Shown here piece after piece: positions 28,973 to 37,183 of a DNA stretch of 64,000 bases (the first letter of the stretch is position 1; every line of letters starts with the position of its first letter). Below the pieces are notes generated by a model. It made no database searches and was not told the DNA's origin. It saw only the letters and a program-made list of their open reading frames with translations. The position numbers were made by a program, and so were the translations under genes. Location: NCBI RefSeq assembly GCF_000834635.1, contig NZ_JXQV01000005.1, positions 186,001 through 250,000 of the forward strand, given 5' to 3'. Origin of the DNA: Agrobacterium tumefaciens (GTDB lineage Bacteria > Pseudomonadota > Alphaproteobacteria > Rhizobiales > Rhizobiaceae).

Positions 28973-29848
28973 ATGAACATTGACGAGCTGATCGCCATCG
29001 ACGTGCACACACACGCCGAGGAGCCATGCGGTTGCCAACGGGACGACGGTTATCACGAGTTTCAGGCCGGAATGGCGCGCTACTTTAGAAATCCGGCTGG
29101 CGCACAGGGCATGCTGCCCACGGTTCAGGAAACCGCGACCTATTACCGCGAACGCAAAATCGGCTGCGTTATCTTTCCCGTGGATGCCGAGCGCGAAACG
29201 GGCTTTCGCCGTTACGACAATGAAGAGGTCGCTAAAATTGCGGCTGAAAACAGCGACATCATGATCCCATTCGCCTCTATCGATCCCGCGAAAGGCAAGA
29301 CCGGGGCGCGCGAGGCGCGGCGTCTGGTTCGCGAATTCGGCGTCAAAGGCTTCAAATTTCACCCGACGATGCAAGGCTTTTATCCCAACGATCGCATGGC
29401 ATATCCGCTTTACGAAGCCATTCAGGAAGAAGGTGCGATTGCACTTTTCCACACCGGCCAGACAGGCGTTGGAGCAGGCCTGCGCGGCGGGATGAGCATG
29501 CGCCTGAAATATTCAAATCCCATTCACCTCGATGATGTGGCCGTGGATTTCCCGGACATGCCGATCATCATGGCCCACCCTTCCTTTCCCTGGCAGGAAG
29601 AAGCGCTGGCCGTGGCGACCCACAAGCCGAATGTCTATATCGACATGTCTGGCTGGTCGCCAAAATATTTCCCTCCGATCCTCGTGCAGTATGCCAACAC
29701 GATACTGAAGCACAAAATGCTGTTCGGCTCAGACTGGCCAGCGATAACACCAGACCGGTGGCTTGCTGATTTCGAGAAAATCGAGATCCGCGACGAAGTC
29801 AGGCCGCTCATTCTCAAGGACAATGCGCGTAAACTGTTCAAGCTTTAG
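28973..29848 (+). CDS. Amidohydrolase-family protein, likely beta-keto thioester hydrolase
   Basis: 291 residues of the amidohydrolase_2 TIM-barrel type. Possible metal ligands: His in DVHTH (residues 10-14), His in FKFHPTMQGF, His in LFHTGQTG, IMAHPSFPW, and Asp in GSDWPA. In Agrobacterium fabrum an amidohydrolase-family gene in the hydroxycinnamate cluster is, as I recall, assigned the hydrolysis of the 4-hydroxyphenyl-beta-ketopropionyl-CoA; the cluster here is the same kind. GGGAGG precedes two adjacent ATGs (28970 and 28973); spacing favours the second. Family is firm, reaction inferred. Confidence 0.8.
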   Translation: MNIDELIAIDVHTHAEEPCGCQRDDGYHEFQAGMARYFRNPAGAQGMLPTVQETATYYRERKIGCVIFPVDAERETGFRRYDNEEVAKIAAENSDIMIPFASIDPAKGKTGAREARRLVREFGVKGFKFHPTMQGFYPNDRMAYPLYEAIQEEGAIALFHTGQTGVGAGLRGGMSMRLKYSNPIHLDDVAVDFPDMPIIMAHPSFPWQEEALAVATHKPNVYIDMSGWSPKYFPPILVQYANTILKHKMLFGSDWPAITPDRWLADFEKIEIRDEVRPLILKDNARKLFKL

Positions 29849-29856
29849 GACTTGAG

Positions 29857-29888
29857 TGCCCGGTTCAGCAATGCCGCTGCACCGGGCA
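29857..29888. terminator. Convergent hairpin
   Basis: Stem TGCCCGGT / ACCGGGCA extended by an inner CAGC / GCTG pairing after one mismatch, loop of 6. It sits between the amidohydrolase stop and the convergent citrate-synthase gene. Confidence 0.7.
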
Positions 29889-29893
29889 ACACA

Positions 29894-31015
29894 TTACGAC
29901 GAAACAGGCATGGGGCCGATATAGCGTGACTGTGGGCGGATCAGTTTTCCCACGGCCTCCTGCTCCAGCACGTGGGCTGCCCACCCCGCCATGCGTCCGG
30001 CTGCAAAGACGTTTGTGAAGCTTTCCCGCGGCAAGCCAACGGCTTCCAGCACGAGGGCGGTATAGAATTCGACATTGGTTTGCAAAGGCCGATCCGGCTT
30101 TTTCTGCGCCAGCAACTCAAGCGCCGTTTTCTCCACGGCCTCGGCAAATGCGATGCGCCCACCATCTTTCCGCAACGCAGAAACGGCCTTCTTCAATACA
30201 TCTGCACGCGGATCTCGAACGCGATAGATCCGGTGCCCAAAGCCCATCAACCTCTGTCCATTCGCCAGCGCATTGGCAAGCCAAGTCTGGATGTTCGCTT
30301 CATCGCCGATTGCATCGAGCATATCCAGCACGGGTCCTGGCGCGCCGCCATGCAACGGGCCTTTCAGCGCACAAAGCGCGCCGATAACGGAAGAAAACAT
30401 TCCAGCCTTCGTCGAAGCGATGACACGGGCGGTGAAAGTTGAGGCATTCAGGCCATGGTCCGCTACTGTCACAAGGTAGGCATTGAGAGCGTTGACCTTC
30501 TCAGGTGCCGATTCCTGACCATACAACATGTACAGAAAATCTGCTGCATGGCCCGAGGCGGCACGAGGGGCGACGGGCTTCAGACCAGCACGCTCACGAA
30601 TGATGGCCGCAGCAAACACAGGAACACATGCCACCGCCAGCACATGGTGATCGTCCGTCTCCGTATCCGCCAATGACGACAGAAGCAGCCTGAGCGATTC
30701 GACCTGACTGAGTTCCTGCGTATTGGGCAAAAGCTTCTCGAGCCGCTGAAAAACCCGGCAACGTGCGCGCCCGAGCGCTTCTTGAATTTCGCGCTCATCG
30801 GACGGGCCGCTGCTGAAACCCTTCCAAAGCAAGCCGAGAACCGCCTCAAAACTCCGATCGGAGAGAGCGTCGAGATCATGGCCGCGGATGATGAGACGCC
30901 CCGCAACGCCATCGACGTGGCTGAGAACCGTCTCGGCCGCGACGACATTTTCAAGGCCAGGACTGACGAGGTCTGAAGCGAAGCTTGGCAATACAGGTTT
31001 CGATAGGTTTTGCAT
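29894..31015 (-). CDS. Citrate/methylcitrate synthase-like protein
   Basis: 373 residues, citrate synthase fold. Catalytic histidines: His222 (GPLHGG) and His261 (MGFGHRIYRVRDPRA). The usual catalytic Asp (NVDFY) is Glu316 here (NVEFY), which also occurs in other short bacterial and actinobacterial citrate synthases, so activity is not excluded. The start at 31015 (MQNLSKPVLP) has GAGGA five bases upstream. It is divergent from a second, HTH-bearing paralogue and they share 57 bp. A role in using acetyl-CoA or propionyl-CoA from aromatic side chains is possible but unproven. Confidence 0.85.
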   Translation of the reverse strand: MQNLSKPVLPSFASDLVSPGLENVVAAETVLSHVDGVAGRLIIRGHDLDALSDRSFEAVLGLLWKGFSSGPSDEREIQEALGRARCRVFQRLEKLLPNTQELSQVESLRLLLSSLADTETDDHHVLAVACVPVFAAAIIRERAGLKPVAPRAASGHAADFLYMLYGQESAPEKVNALNAYLVTVADHGLNASTFTARVIASTKAGMFSSVIGALCALKGPLHGGAPGPVLDMLDAIGDEANIQTWLANALANGQRLMGFGHRIYRVRDPRADVLKKAVSALRKDGGRIAFAEAVEKTALELLAQKKPDRPLQTNVEFYTALVLEAVGLPRESFTNVFAAGRMAGWAAHVLEQEAVGKLIRPQSRYIGPMPVSS

Positions 31016-31050
31016 GATGATCCTCACAGATTGACTTCTGCAAGAATGAT

Positions 31051-31089
31051 GATTCAATCAATATGATCAATCTTGATTGAATCAATCAA
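31051..31089. promoter_or_regulatory. Overlapping operators between citrate-synthase paralogues
   Basis: An 11-bp perfect inverted repeat GATTCAATCAA (31051-31061) / TTGATTGAATC (31073-31083), and overlapping it a 17-bp palindrome TTGATTGA-A-TCAATCAA (31073-31089). The second covers the first possible start codon of the HTH-bearing gene. This density of symmetry in a 57-bp divergent promoter suggests tight shared control. Confidence 0.65.
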
Positions 31090-32302
31090 TGTCGAGAAAA
31101 TTTTGAGCCCGCAGGATCAGTTCATCGATGCCCAAGCCGCTTCGCAAGCTCTCGGCATCAGTCGAGCAACCTTATACGCCTATGTCAGCCGTGGCCTTGT
31201 TCGCACCACGCAGGCACCTGGCGATCCACGCCGCCGGCTTTACAGCGTTCATGACATCGGCAAACTGAAGAAGAGCAAGTCTGTTGGCCGCAAGCCACGC
31301 GATGTCGCGGCAACTACGCTCGACTGGGGTTTACCGGTGCTGACGTCCGGCATCACGCTGATACAGGATGGCCGTTTATTCTATCGCGGGCAGGATGCTG
31401 TGACGTTGGCGAAGGACCAAACTCTCGAGGACGTTGCGCGTCTTCTATGGGGATGCGGCGAGCATGATCCATTTTTGGTATCGAAAACTGTCGAGTGGGA
31501 CAGGTCGCTGGCCGAACGCACGCAACATTTGCCTCTGACGGAGCGGTGTCAGGCGCTGCTATCCTTCGTGGATGCGGGCCGCATGACATCCTGGCAACGG
31601 GAGCGGGGCAAAATATGGCCCAGCGCCGTGGCCTTGTTGCATGCCATCAGCGCCGCATCCACTGGCACCCATCCGAGCCATGAGCCAACCCATGCGCATC
31701 TTGCGAAAGGCTGGGGTCTGGATGCGACTGGTGCAGATATCATCCGTCAAGCGCTGGTTCTTCTGGCAGATCATGAACTCAATTCGTCAACCTTTGCCGT
31801 GCGCATCGTTGCGTCAACTGGCGCATCGCTGGGAGCGTGCCTGAACACCGGTCTCTCGGCACTCAGCGGGCCTTTGCATGGCGGGATGACGAGCCTTGTC
31901 GAACTGCTGTTCGACGACATTGACCAAGCGTCCGACGCCGAAGCAGTGGTGGAAAAACGGTTGCGGCGCGGCGACGGGTTGCCGGGCTTCGATCACCCCC
32001 TCTATCCGGATGGAGACCCGCGCGCAGCGGCGCTGCTGTGCCTGTTGCCACACAACGAAAAGCGGCAATCCTTAATCGATGCCGTTATCGATACCACAGG
32101 CAAACTGCCCACCATTGATGTGGCGCTGGTTGCCATTCGCAGAGAGCTAGGGCTTCCCCCGGGCTCGGCCCTATCGCTGTTTGCCATTGGCCGCACAGTG
32201 GGTTGGTTGGCTCATGCAATGGAGCAGTTTCAGGAGGATAAGTTGATACGGCCGCGCTCGCGCTATAGTGGTCCGCCACCTCAAATTGATGAGGGATTAT
32301 AG
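31073..32302 (+). CDS. Citrate synthase-like protein with N-terminal HTH
   Basis: 409 residues if TTG at 31073 is used; TTG at 31103 is the other option and no ATG is in frame nearby. Residues about 17-65 form an excisionase/MerR-like winged HTH (DAQAASQALGISRATLYAYVSRGLVRTTQAPGDPRRRLYSVHDI). The rest is a citrate-synthase domain with His269 (GPLHGG), His308 (GFDHPLYPDGDPRA) and Asp349 (TIDVALVAI) in the catalytic places. HTH-citrate synthase fusions occur in Rhizobiales, but I know of no proven function. Joint DNA-binding and metabolite-binding would allow control of the divergent paralogue. Confidence 0.82.
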   Translation: MIESINVEKILSPQDQFIDAQAASQALGISRATLYAYVSRGLVRTTQAPGDPRRRLYSVHDIGKLKKSKSVGRKPRDVAATTLDWGLPVLTSGITLIQDGRLFYRGQDAVTLAKDQTLEDVARLLWGCGEHDPFLVSKTVEWDRSLAERTQHLPLTERCQALLSFVDAGRMTSWQRERGKIWPSAVALLHAISAASTGTHPSHEPTHAHLAKGWGLDATGADIIRQALVLLADHELNSSTFAVRIVASTGASLGACLNTGLSALSGPLHGGMTSLVELLFDDIDQASDAEAVVEKRLRRGDGLPGFDHPLYPDGDPRAAALLCLLPHNEKRQSLIDAVIDTTGKLPTIDVALVAIRRELGLPPGSALSLFAIGRTVGWLAHAMEQFQEDKLIRPRSRYSGPPPQIDEGL

Positions 32303-32424
32303 ATTCATATCGAATAAGTGTTGAAGAAAATGCAATTCGATTGTCGCTGTCCGCGCTCCACTTGCAAGCATCACGAATGACTGCAATGAAATCACCTTGA
32401 CGTTGCTTTGCGGGAGGGTGTGGC

Positions 32425-33210
32425 ATGACAATAATGACAGGTGCGAACATAAGACTTGGCGCTATTCTCGCCGAGGCTGAAAAGCAGCAGTCATTTCTCA
32501 GCGCTGCAAAACTGGAAGCAAACGGCCTCGTTCCCGAGACAATCGAAACAGGCATGGCCGCTCAGGCGATTTCGGCAGCTGCCATTGGCAAGGAAGTTGG
32601 CGGCTGGAAAGTCTCTTTCAGCGGCGGGCGGGCTGTCGCAGCACCTCTGATCGATGTCTACGACTCCAGAACTGGGACCGTTCCCAAAAAGGGTGCAGTG
32701 GGAGTGGAGCTCGAAATCTGCTTTGTTCTTTCCAATGATATTCCTGCCCATGTTGAAGGACGGGCATATGAGCGCGACGATATTCTCGCGCAAATCGCAT
32801 CTGTGCATTTGGGGGCAGAACTTGTCAGCTATCGCCTGATTGAAGAAAACAACGCACCCTTTCCGCTCTTTCTGGCGGACCGGCTGGGCAACCACTCTTT
32901 CGTCCTAGGGCCGGAAATCGACAGATCCTTCATCGAGCGTGTGCTTCATGAAGACCAAACCCTGCCTGCTCTTCTCCTGAAAGCCGATGGTCAGGTTCTC
33001 TTCGAAGCCCGCCCCAAGCATCCGCAGGGCGACGCCGTTGCTCCGCTCCTGGCCTATGCGAACAGTCCAATCGATCATCTCGGTGGTTTAACGCGGGGTC
33101 AGGTGGTGACAACAGGCAGCCTGTGCGGCCTCATCCGCCTGTCTGGGCAGACCACGATCAAGGCCAGCTGGGGCGAAATCGCGGCTCTCAACCTGTCTCT
33201 CCAACATTGA
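32425..33210 (+). CDS. 2-keto-4-pentenoate hydratase family protein
   Basis: 261 residues resembling MhpD/HpcG hydratases and 4-oxalocrotonate decarboxylases of the fumarylacetoacetate hydrolase superfamily: GKEVGGWKVSF, GVELEICFVL, EDDI-like ERDDILAQIASVHLGAELVSYR, QGDAVAPLLAYAN, LTRGQVVTTGSLCG. Such enzymes act on meta-cleavage products, yet no meta-cleavage dioxygenase is in the window, so the substrate is unclear. GGGAGG precedes the ATG. 122 bp downstream of the HTH-citrate synthase, same strand. Confidence 0.8.
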   Translation: MTIMTGANIRLGAILAEAEKQQSFLSAAKLEANGLVPETIETGMAAQAISAAAIGKEVGGWKVSFSGGRAVAAPLIDVYDSRTGTVPKKGAVGVELEICFVLSNDIPAHVEGRAYERDDILAQIASVHLGAELVSYRLIEENNAPFPLFLADRLGNHSFVLGPEIDRSFIERVLHEDQTLPALLLKADGQVLFEARPKHPQGDAVAPLLAYANSPIDHLGGLTRGQVVTTGSLCGLIRLSGQTTIKASWGEIAALNLSLQH

Positions 33211-33385
33211 GGCGCAGACGCCCTATCGCGCCATCTGGATGCCTCTGACGATTTTTTAATCGGCCTGAACACCCATGACTTTTCACAGGGTTCAACGGGC
33301 CATTATTCTCATTTTCGCCGCAAACGAAAATCGCATCCCTGTTACATTAGCATTGTTGGTGAACGGTGTAACAGGAGGCCAGTCG

Positions 33386-34819
33386 ATGGCGAGCTCAATC
33401 ATGAATGCTGTTGGGAAGCCGCTTTATTATAGCGACACCTCCACCGGCTTTTTCTCGGCAACCGGCTCCGGCACAAACCTATATGGCACCACCAAAAACG
33501 ATTCCATGTGGGGTGATAGTGGCGTCAATGTCACCATGCATGGCGGCACCGGTGACGATATCTATTATCTCTACTCCACCATCAATCGCGCCTCTGAAGC
33601 GGCGAATGCGGGTGTGGATACGATCAACACCTGGATGAGCTATACGCTTCCCACCAATATCGAAAACCTGATCGTTACAGGTGATGGTCGCGACGCCTTC
33701 GGCAATTCACTGGATAATATCATCCGGGGCGGCTCCGGCAAACAGACGATTGACGGCCGTGCGGGCAATGACGTTCTGACCGGCGGCGGCGGTGCAGATA
33801 CCTTTGTCTTCGCGAAGGGCAATGGCACGGATCTGATTACAGATTTCGGTGCCGATGACACGATCCGGCTCGATGGTTATGGCGTGACATCCTTTGACCA
33901 CCTCATCAGCGCATCCACGCAAAAGGGTGCAAACCTCTGGCTGAATTTTGACAATGGCGAAAGCGTCGTACTTGCCAACACCACGGCTGATGACCTGAGC
34001 GCTGACCAGTTTAGACTGACCCTCGACCGGTCGCAGCTCACCGCAACATTCGCGGATGAGTTTAACGCGCTCTCGCTGAGTGATGGCCAGAGTGGCGTGT
34101 GGGAACCGAAATTCTGGTGGGCGGGTGAGGAAGGTGGCAGCCTTCACACCAACTCGGAAAAACAGTGGTACATCAACCCGGCCTATCAGCCCACCTCATC
34201 GGTCAATCCATTCTCCGTTCAAAACGGCGTATTGACCATCAAGGCCGCTCCGACGCCAGACCTGATTTCCGATGCTGTGGCCGGATATGATTACACCTCT
34301 GGCATGCTGACGACCCACCCATCATTCTCACAAACTTACGGCTACTTTGAAATCCGTGCAGACATGCCCAATGAACAGGGCGTTTGGCCCGCATTCTGGC
34401 TGTTGCCTCAAGATGGCAGCTGGCCACCGGAACTCGATGTGATTGAAATGCGCGGGCAAAACCCGAATTCGCTCATCCTGTCTGCCCACTCCAATGCTTC
34501 GGGCCAACAGTCCTCCAGCATCAACAACGTCACCGTCGCCAGCACGGAAGGCTTCCATAAATATGGAATGCTGTGGGATGCTGAGCACATAACCTGGTAT
34601 TTCGACGATGTGGCCGTCGCGCAAATCGATACGCCTGCCGATATGCATGACCCCATGTATATGCTGGTCAATCTCGCCGTTGGCGGCATTGCCGGAACGC
34701 CTGCAAACGGCTTACCAAACGGCTCGGAAATGAAAATCGATTACATCCATGCCTATTCGCTGGATGATCCCGCGACAACAGTCGCTCAGGCTTCGACCAC
34801 AGACCACTTGTTAGTCTGA
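33386..34819 (+). CDS. Secreted GH16 beta-glucanase with RTX-type repeats
   Basis: 477 residues. N-terminal half: calcium-binding hemolysin-type repeats (GGTGDDIYY, GNSLDNIIRGGSG, GRAGNDVLTGGGGADTFVF), typical of type I secreted rhizobial proteins. C-terminal half: GH16 fold with the catalytic ExDxxE motif at residues 349-354 (ELDVIE) and the WPAFWLLP stretch before it. The family cleaves beta-1,3/1,4-glucans; rhizobial relatives trim succinoglycan. No Sec signal peptide, in agreement with type I export. AGGAGG lies seven bases before ATG 33386. No secretion genes are nearby. Confidence 0.9.
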   Translation: MASSIMNAVGKPLYYSDTSTGFFSATGSGTNLYGTTKNDSMWGDSGVNVTMHGGTGDDIYYLYSTINRASEAANAGVDTINTWMSYTLPTNIENLIVTGDGRDAFGNSLDNIIRGGSGKQTIDGRAGNDVLTGGGGADTFVFAKGNGTDLITDFGADDTIRLDGYGVTSFDHLISASTQKGANLWLNFDNGESVVLANTTADDLSADQFRLTLDRSQLTATFADEFNALSLSDGQSGVWEPKFWWAGEEGGSLHTNSEKQWYINPAYQPTSSVNPFSVQNGVLTIKAAPTPDLISDAVAGYDYTSGMLTTHPSFSQTYGYFEIRADMPNEQGVWPAFWLLPQDGSWPPELDVIEMRGQNPNSLILSAHSNASGQQSSSINNVTVASTEGFHKYGMLWDAEHITWYFDDVAVAQIDTPADMHDPMYMLVNLAVGGIAGTPANGLPNGSEMKIDYIHAYSLDDPATTVAQASTTDHLLV

Positions 34820-34825
34820 TCCGAA

Positions 34826-34853
34826 ACAGCGCCCTGCATAGTCGGGGCGCTGT
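34826..34853. terminator. Terminator hairpin after GH16 gene
   Basis: 9-bp stem ACAGCGCCC / GGGCGCTGT with a 10-base loop, 6 bp past the GH16 stop and followed by CTCTTATTT; it may also serve the convergent gene ending at 34878. Confidence 0.75.
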
Positions 34854-34877
34854 CTCTTATTTAGAGCATACTTGAAA

Positions 34878-35699
34878 CTACCAAAGCTTAACGTGGCGGT
34901 TCACATCCTTGTAGAGCAGATAGCGGAACCGGCCAGGGCCACCGGCGTAGCAGGCTTGCGGGCAGAAGGCCCTCAACCACATGAAGTCTCCCGCTTCCAC
35001 CTCAACCCAGTCATTATTAAGCCTGTAGACCGCCTTGCCCTCAAGCACGAAAAGGCCATGCTCCATCACATGGGTTTCCATAAACGGAATGGTCGCGCCC
35101 GGCTCAAATGTCACGATATTGAGGTGCATGTCGTAGCGGCCATCGCTCGGATCGATAAACCTCGTCGTCGCCCATTTCCCATCGGTTTCCGGCATTGCGG
35201 AAAGCTCATGCTCATCCTCATGCGTGAAAATGGCAGGAGGCAACTCAAGGCCTTCAACCACATCGAACACCTTTCTGACCCAGTGAAATTTGGCTGGAAT
35301 TGCGCCCTCTGCTCGAATCGTCCATTCGCTCCCAGCAGGAATATAGGCAAATGATCCCGCTCTCAGCGCATGGCGCTGGCCGTTATATTCAATGCTCAAC
35401 TCTCCATCGACGACGAAGATTGCCGCCTGCGCGCGCTGATCAGGCTCAGGCCTGTCGCTGCCACCACCGGGCATGACTTCCATCACATATTGAGCGAATG
35501 TCTCGGAGAAACCGGTCATGGGACGCGCGATGATCCACGCCCGTGTGTCTCGCCAATGGGGCAGCACGCTCGTTACAATATCTGACATCACACGCTTTGG
35601 AATGACCGCATAGGCCGTCGTGAATGTCGCCTTGCTTGACAGCAGTTCGGTCTGACCGGGAAGCCCGCCAAAGTCTGAATAATATCGCCTGTTTTCCAT
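34878..35699 (-). CDS. allE: (S)-ureidoglycine aminohydrolase-like bicupin
   Basis: 273 residues, two cupin domains. The C-terminal cupin has the Mn-binding pattern ETHVMEHGLFVLEGKAVYRL (Glu, His, His) seen in AllE/UGHY, and the N-terminal part reads RYYSDFGGLP and LLSSKATFTTAYAVIPKRVMSD. The enzyme releases ammonia from ureidoglycine in purine degradation. The start at 35699 (MENRRYY) has GGAG upstream. No other allantoin or urate genes are in the window, so it is isolated here. Confidence 0.85.
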   Translation of the reverse strand: MENRRYYSDFGGLPGQTELLSSKATFTTAYAVIPKRVMSDIVTSVLPHWRDTRAWIIARPMTGFSETFAQYVMEVMPGGGSDRPEPDQRAQAAIFVVDGELSIEYNGQRHALRAGSFAYIPAGSEWTIRAEGAIPAKFHWVRKVFDVVEGLELPPAIFTHEDEHELSAMPETDGKWATTRFIDPSDGRYDMHLNIVTFEPGATIPFMETHVMEHGLFVLEGKAVYRLNNDWVEVEAGDFMWLRAFCPQACYAGGPGRFRYLLYKDVNRHVKLW

Positions 35700-35779
35700 G
35701 ATGCACTCCAAAGCATGCTACGTCGTGAAATGCTTAAAGCGTTTCGGCAGCAAATGGAATCGCTTGCATCAGGATTTCA

Positions 35780-35802
35780 GCGCCGCCTGGTGCAGGCGGC
35801 GC
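35780..35802 (-). terminator. GC-rich hairpin after methyltransferase-like gene
   Basis: Perfect 10-bp stem GCGCCGCCTG / CAGGCGGCGC with a 3-base loop, 21 bp beyond the stop at 35823 on the minus strand and before the allE promoter. No T-run. Confidence 0.7.
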
Positions 35803-35822
35803 GGTGTGACGTCTGTCGATGA

Positions 35823-36869
35823 TCAGTGCTTTTTACGGATCACGCCATAGACGATGTTCCGGTTCTCGCCGAAAAATACCTCTGCTTCGATTGTCGATGG
35901 ATCAGCACTGGCGTTGATGATGTTCCACATGTCCTGCTCGGTGCGCAGCAGCAATGCCCAGTTCATGAAACTTTCCATGTAACCATCAACGCCAATATCC
36001 TGCGAAAAATTGGCAAACAGGAAGGTGCCGCCGGGCTTCAGCATGTCAAGGCAACGCCGTGTCAGTTTGATGGAGACCTTGTCGACGAGGTAGTCATAGA
36101 GGCCAGCGGCATAGACGAAATCAAAAGTACCAAACTGCTGGCGGCCAGAGAGAATGCCGCGAACGGAGCCATCGACGGCCGCAATGCATGTATGACCAAA
36201 ATCCCGGGTTATGGCACCAATGCTCAGAGGGTCCTGATCCAGCGCCACCCAGCGCTTGATCTTACCGTCTGCCAGCGCCGTGGACTGGTTGGCTTCCCGC
36301 AGATGCCCGGCAGCGATGGTCAAAATTTCCGTCTCTGGTCCGTGTCTTTCGGCCAGTCCATCGACATACCTTGTCAGAATATCCCTTCTCTCTCTGACGG
36401 CGACCGAAGACGAGGCATCTCGGGTGTAGGCATAGAGTTCGGCGCCGATGGGAGACGCAGCGTCGATGCGGCTTTGGACACTGGGGTGGCCGTAAATGAA
36501 GTCCAGCAATTGCGCATCGCCAGAATATCCACGCGGCTTTTCATGCGACCAATATGTGAAGGGATCCTGGAGAAAATACTCGGAAACATGGTGGCTCTGG
36601 ATAATAGGCACTAGGGTTAGCCACACGCCGGAGTCGTACTTATTCCGCAGCTGATGTAATCGTCCGGCGACTTCATGTATTATTTTACGCGGCGCCTGCC
36701 CACTTGAAATCTGCTGGCTTGCGAGATTGAGGATAAGAGCGACCTCGGCTTTTCCAAGCTCGAAATTTTCTTGGAAATTGCCATTATCAGAAGAAAATAT
36801 CTCCTTCGCCATGGCCTCTGGAGTAATAAGACTTTCACCATCAAAATTTCTATTCAAAAGCTGGGACAC
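35823..36869 (-). CDS. SAM-dependent methyltransferase-like protein
   Basis: 348 residues. The C-terminal two-thirds look like a class I methyltransferase, with a degenerate motif I (ILTIAAGHLREA), an acidic beta-2 end (VALDQDP), FDFVYAAGLYDYL and LKPGGTFLFANFS. The N-terminal 130 residues are helical and specific. It resembles proteins annotated in rhizobia as EF 3-hydroxypalmitate methyl ester synthesis proteins; I cannot confirm that activity. The start is probably GTG 36869, six bases after AGGAGA; a GTG at 36875 touches it. Divergent from a GGDEF-EAL gene, which hints at a role in signalling. Confidence 0.7.
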   Translation of the reverse strand: MSQLLNRNFDGESLITPEAMAKEIFSSDNGNFQENFELGKAEVALILNLASQQISSGQAPRKIIHEVAGRLHQLRNKYDSGVWLTLVPIIQSHHVSEYFLQDPFTYWSHEKPRGYSGDAQLLDFIYGHPSVQSRIDAASPIGAELYAYTRDASSSVAVRERRDILTRYVDGLAERHGPETEILTIAAGHLREANQSTALADGKIKRWVALDQDPLSIGAITRDFGHTCIAAVDGSVRGILSGRQQFGTFDFVYAAGLYDYLVDKVSIKLTRRCLDMLKPGGTFLFANFSQDIGVDGYMESFMNWALLLRTEQDMWNIINASADPSTIEAEVFFGENRNIVYGVIRKKH

Positions 36870-37183
36870 TCGCACTCTCCTGATTAACGTCTTGTTAACT
36901 AAACGTGAATTCAGACGTAATCAGTCTTCGTGTCAATCAAGGATTCGCCTATAAAGTGCTAATATTCGCGAAACTTCTTATTAAGGTAAATGCAATTTGG
37001 ATTGTGCATTTGCCGCTCCTTAAAGAAAATTAAAAGGATAGAATTCATGCTTTGCGGGTGTTTCACTGCGATAGCCTAGGAGATCGGCCTCGTAGAGCCA
37101 TGCAAAGCGACAAGTGAATAGATAAATTTTCAACTATTCACGACAGCAGACATTCAGATTTATTACAACCTATAGGTAAGTGC
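36870..37183. other. Divergent intergenic region with inverted repeat
   Basis: 314 bp, AT-richer than its surroundings, between the methyltransferase-like and GGDEF-EAL genes. It holds an inverted repeat AAATGCA (36988-36994) / TGCATTT (37005-37011). No small gene or RNA was recognised. AGG-N7-ATG is the ribosome site for the gene at 37184. Confidence 0.5.
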
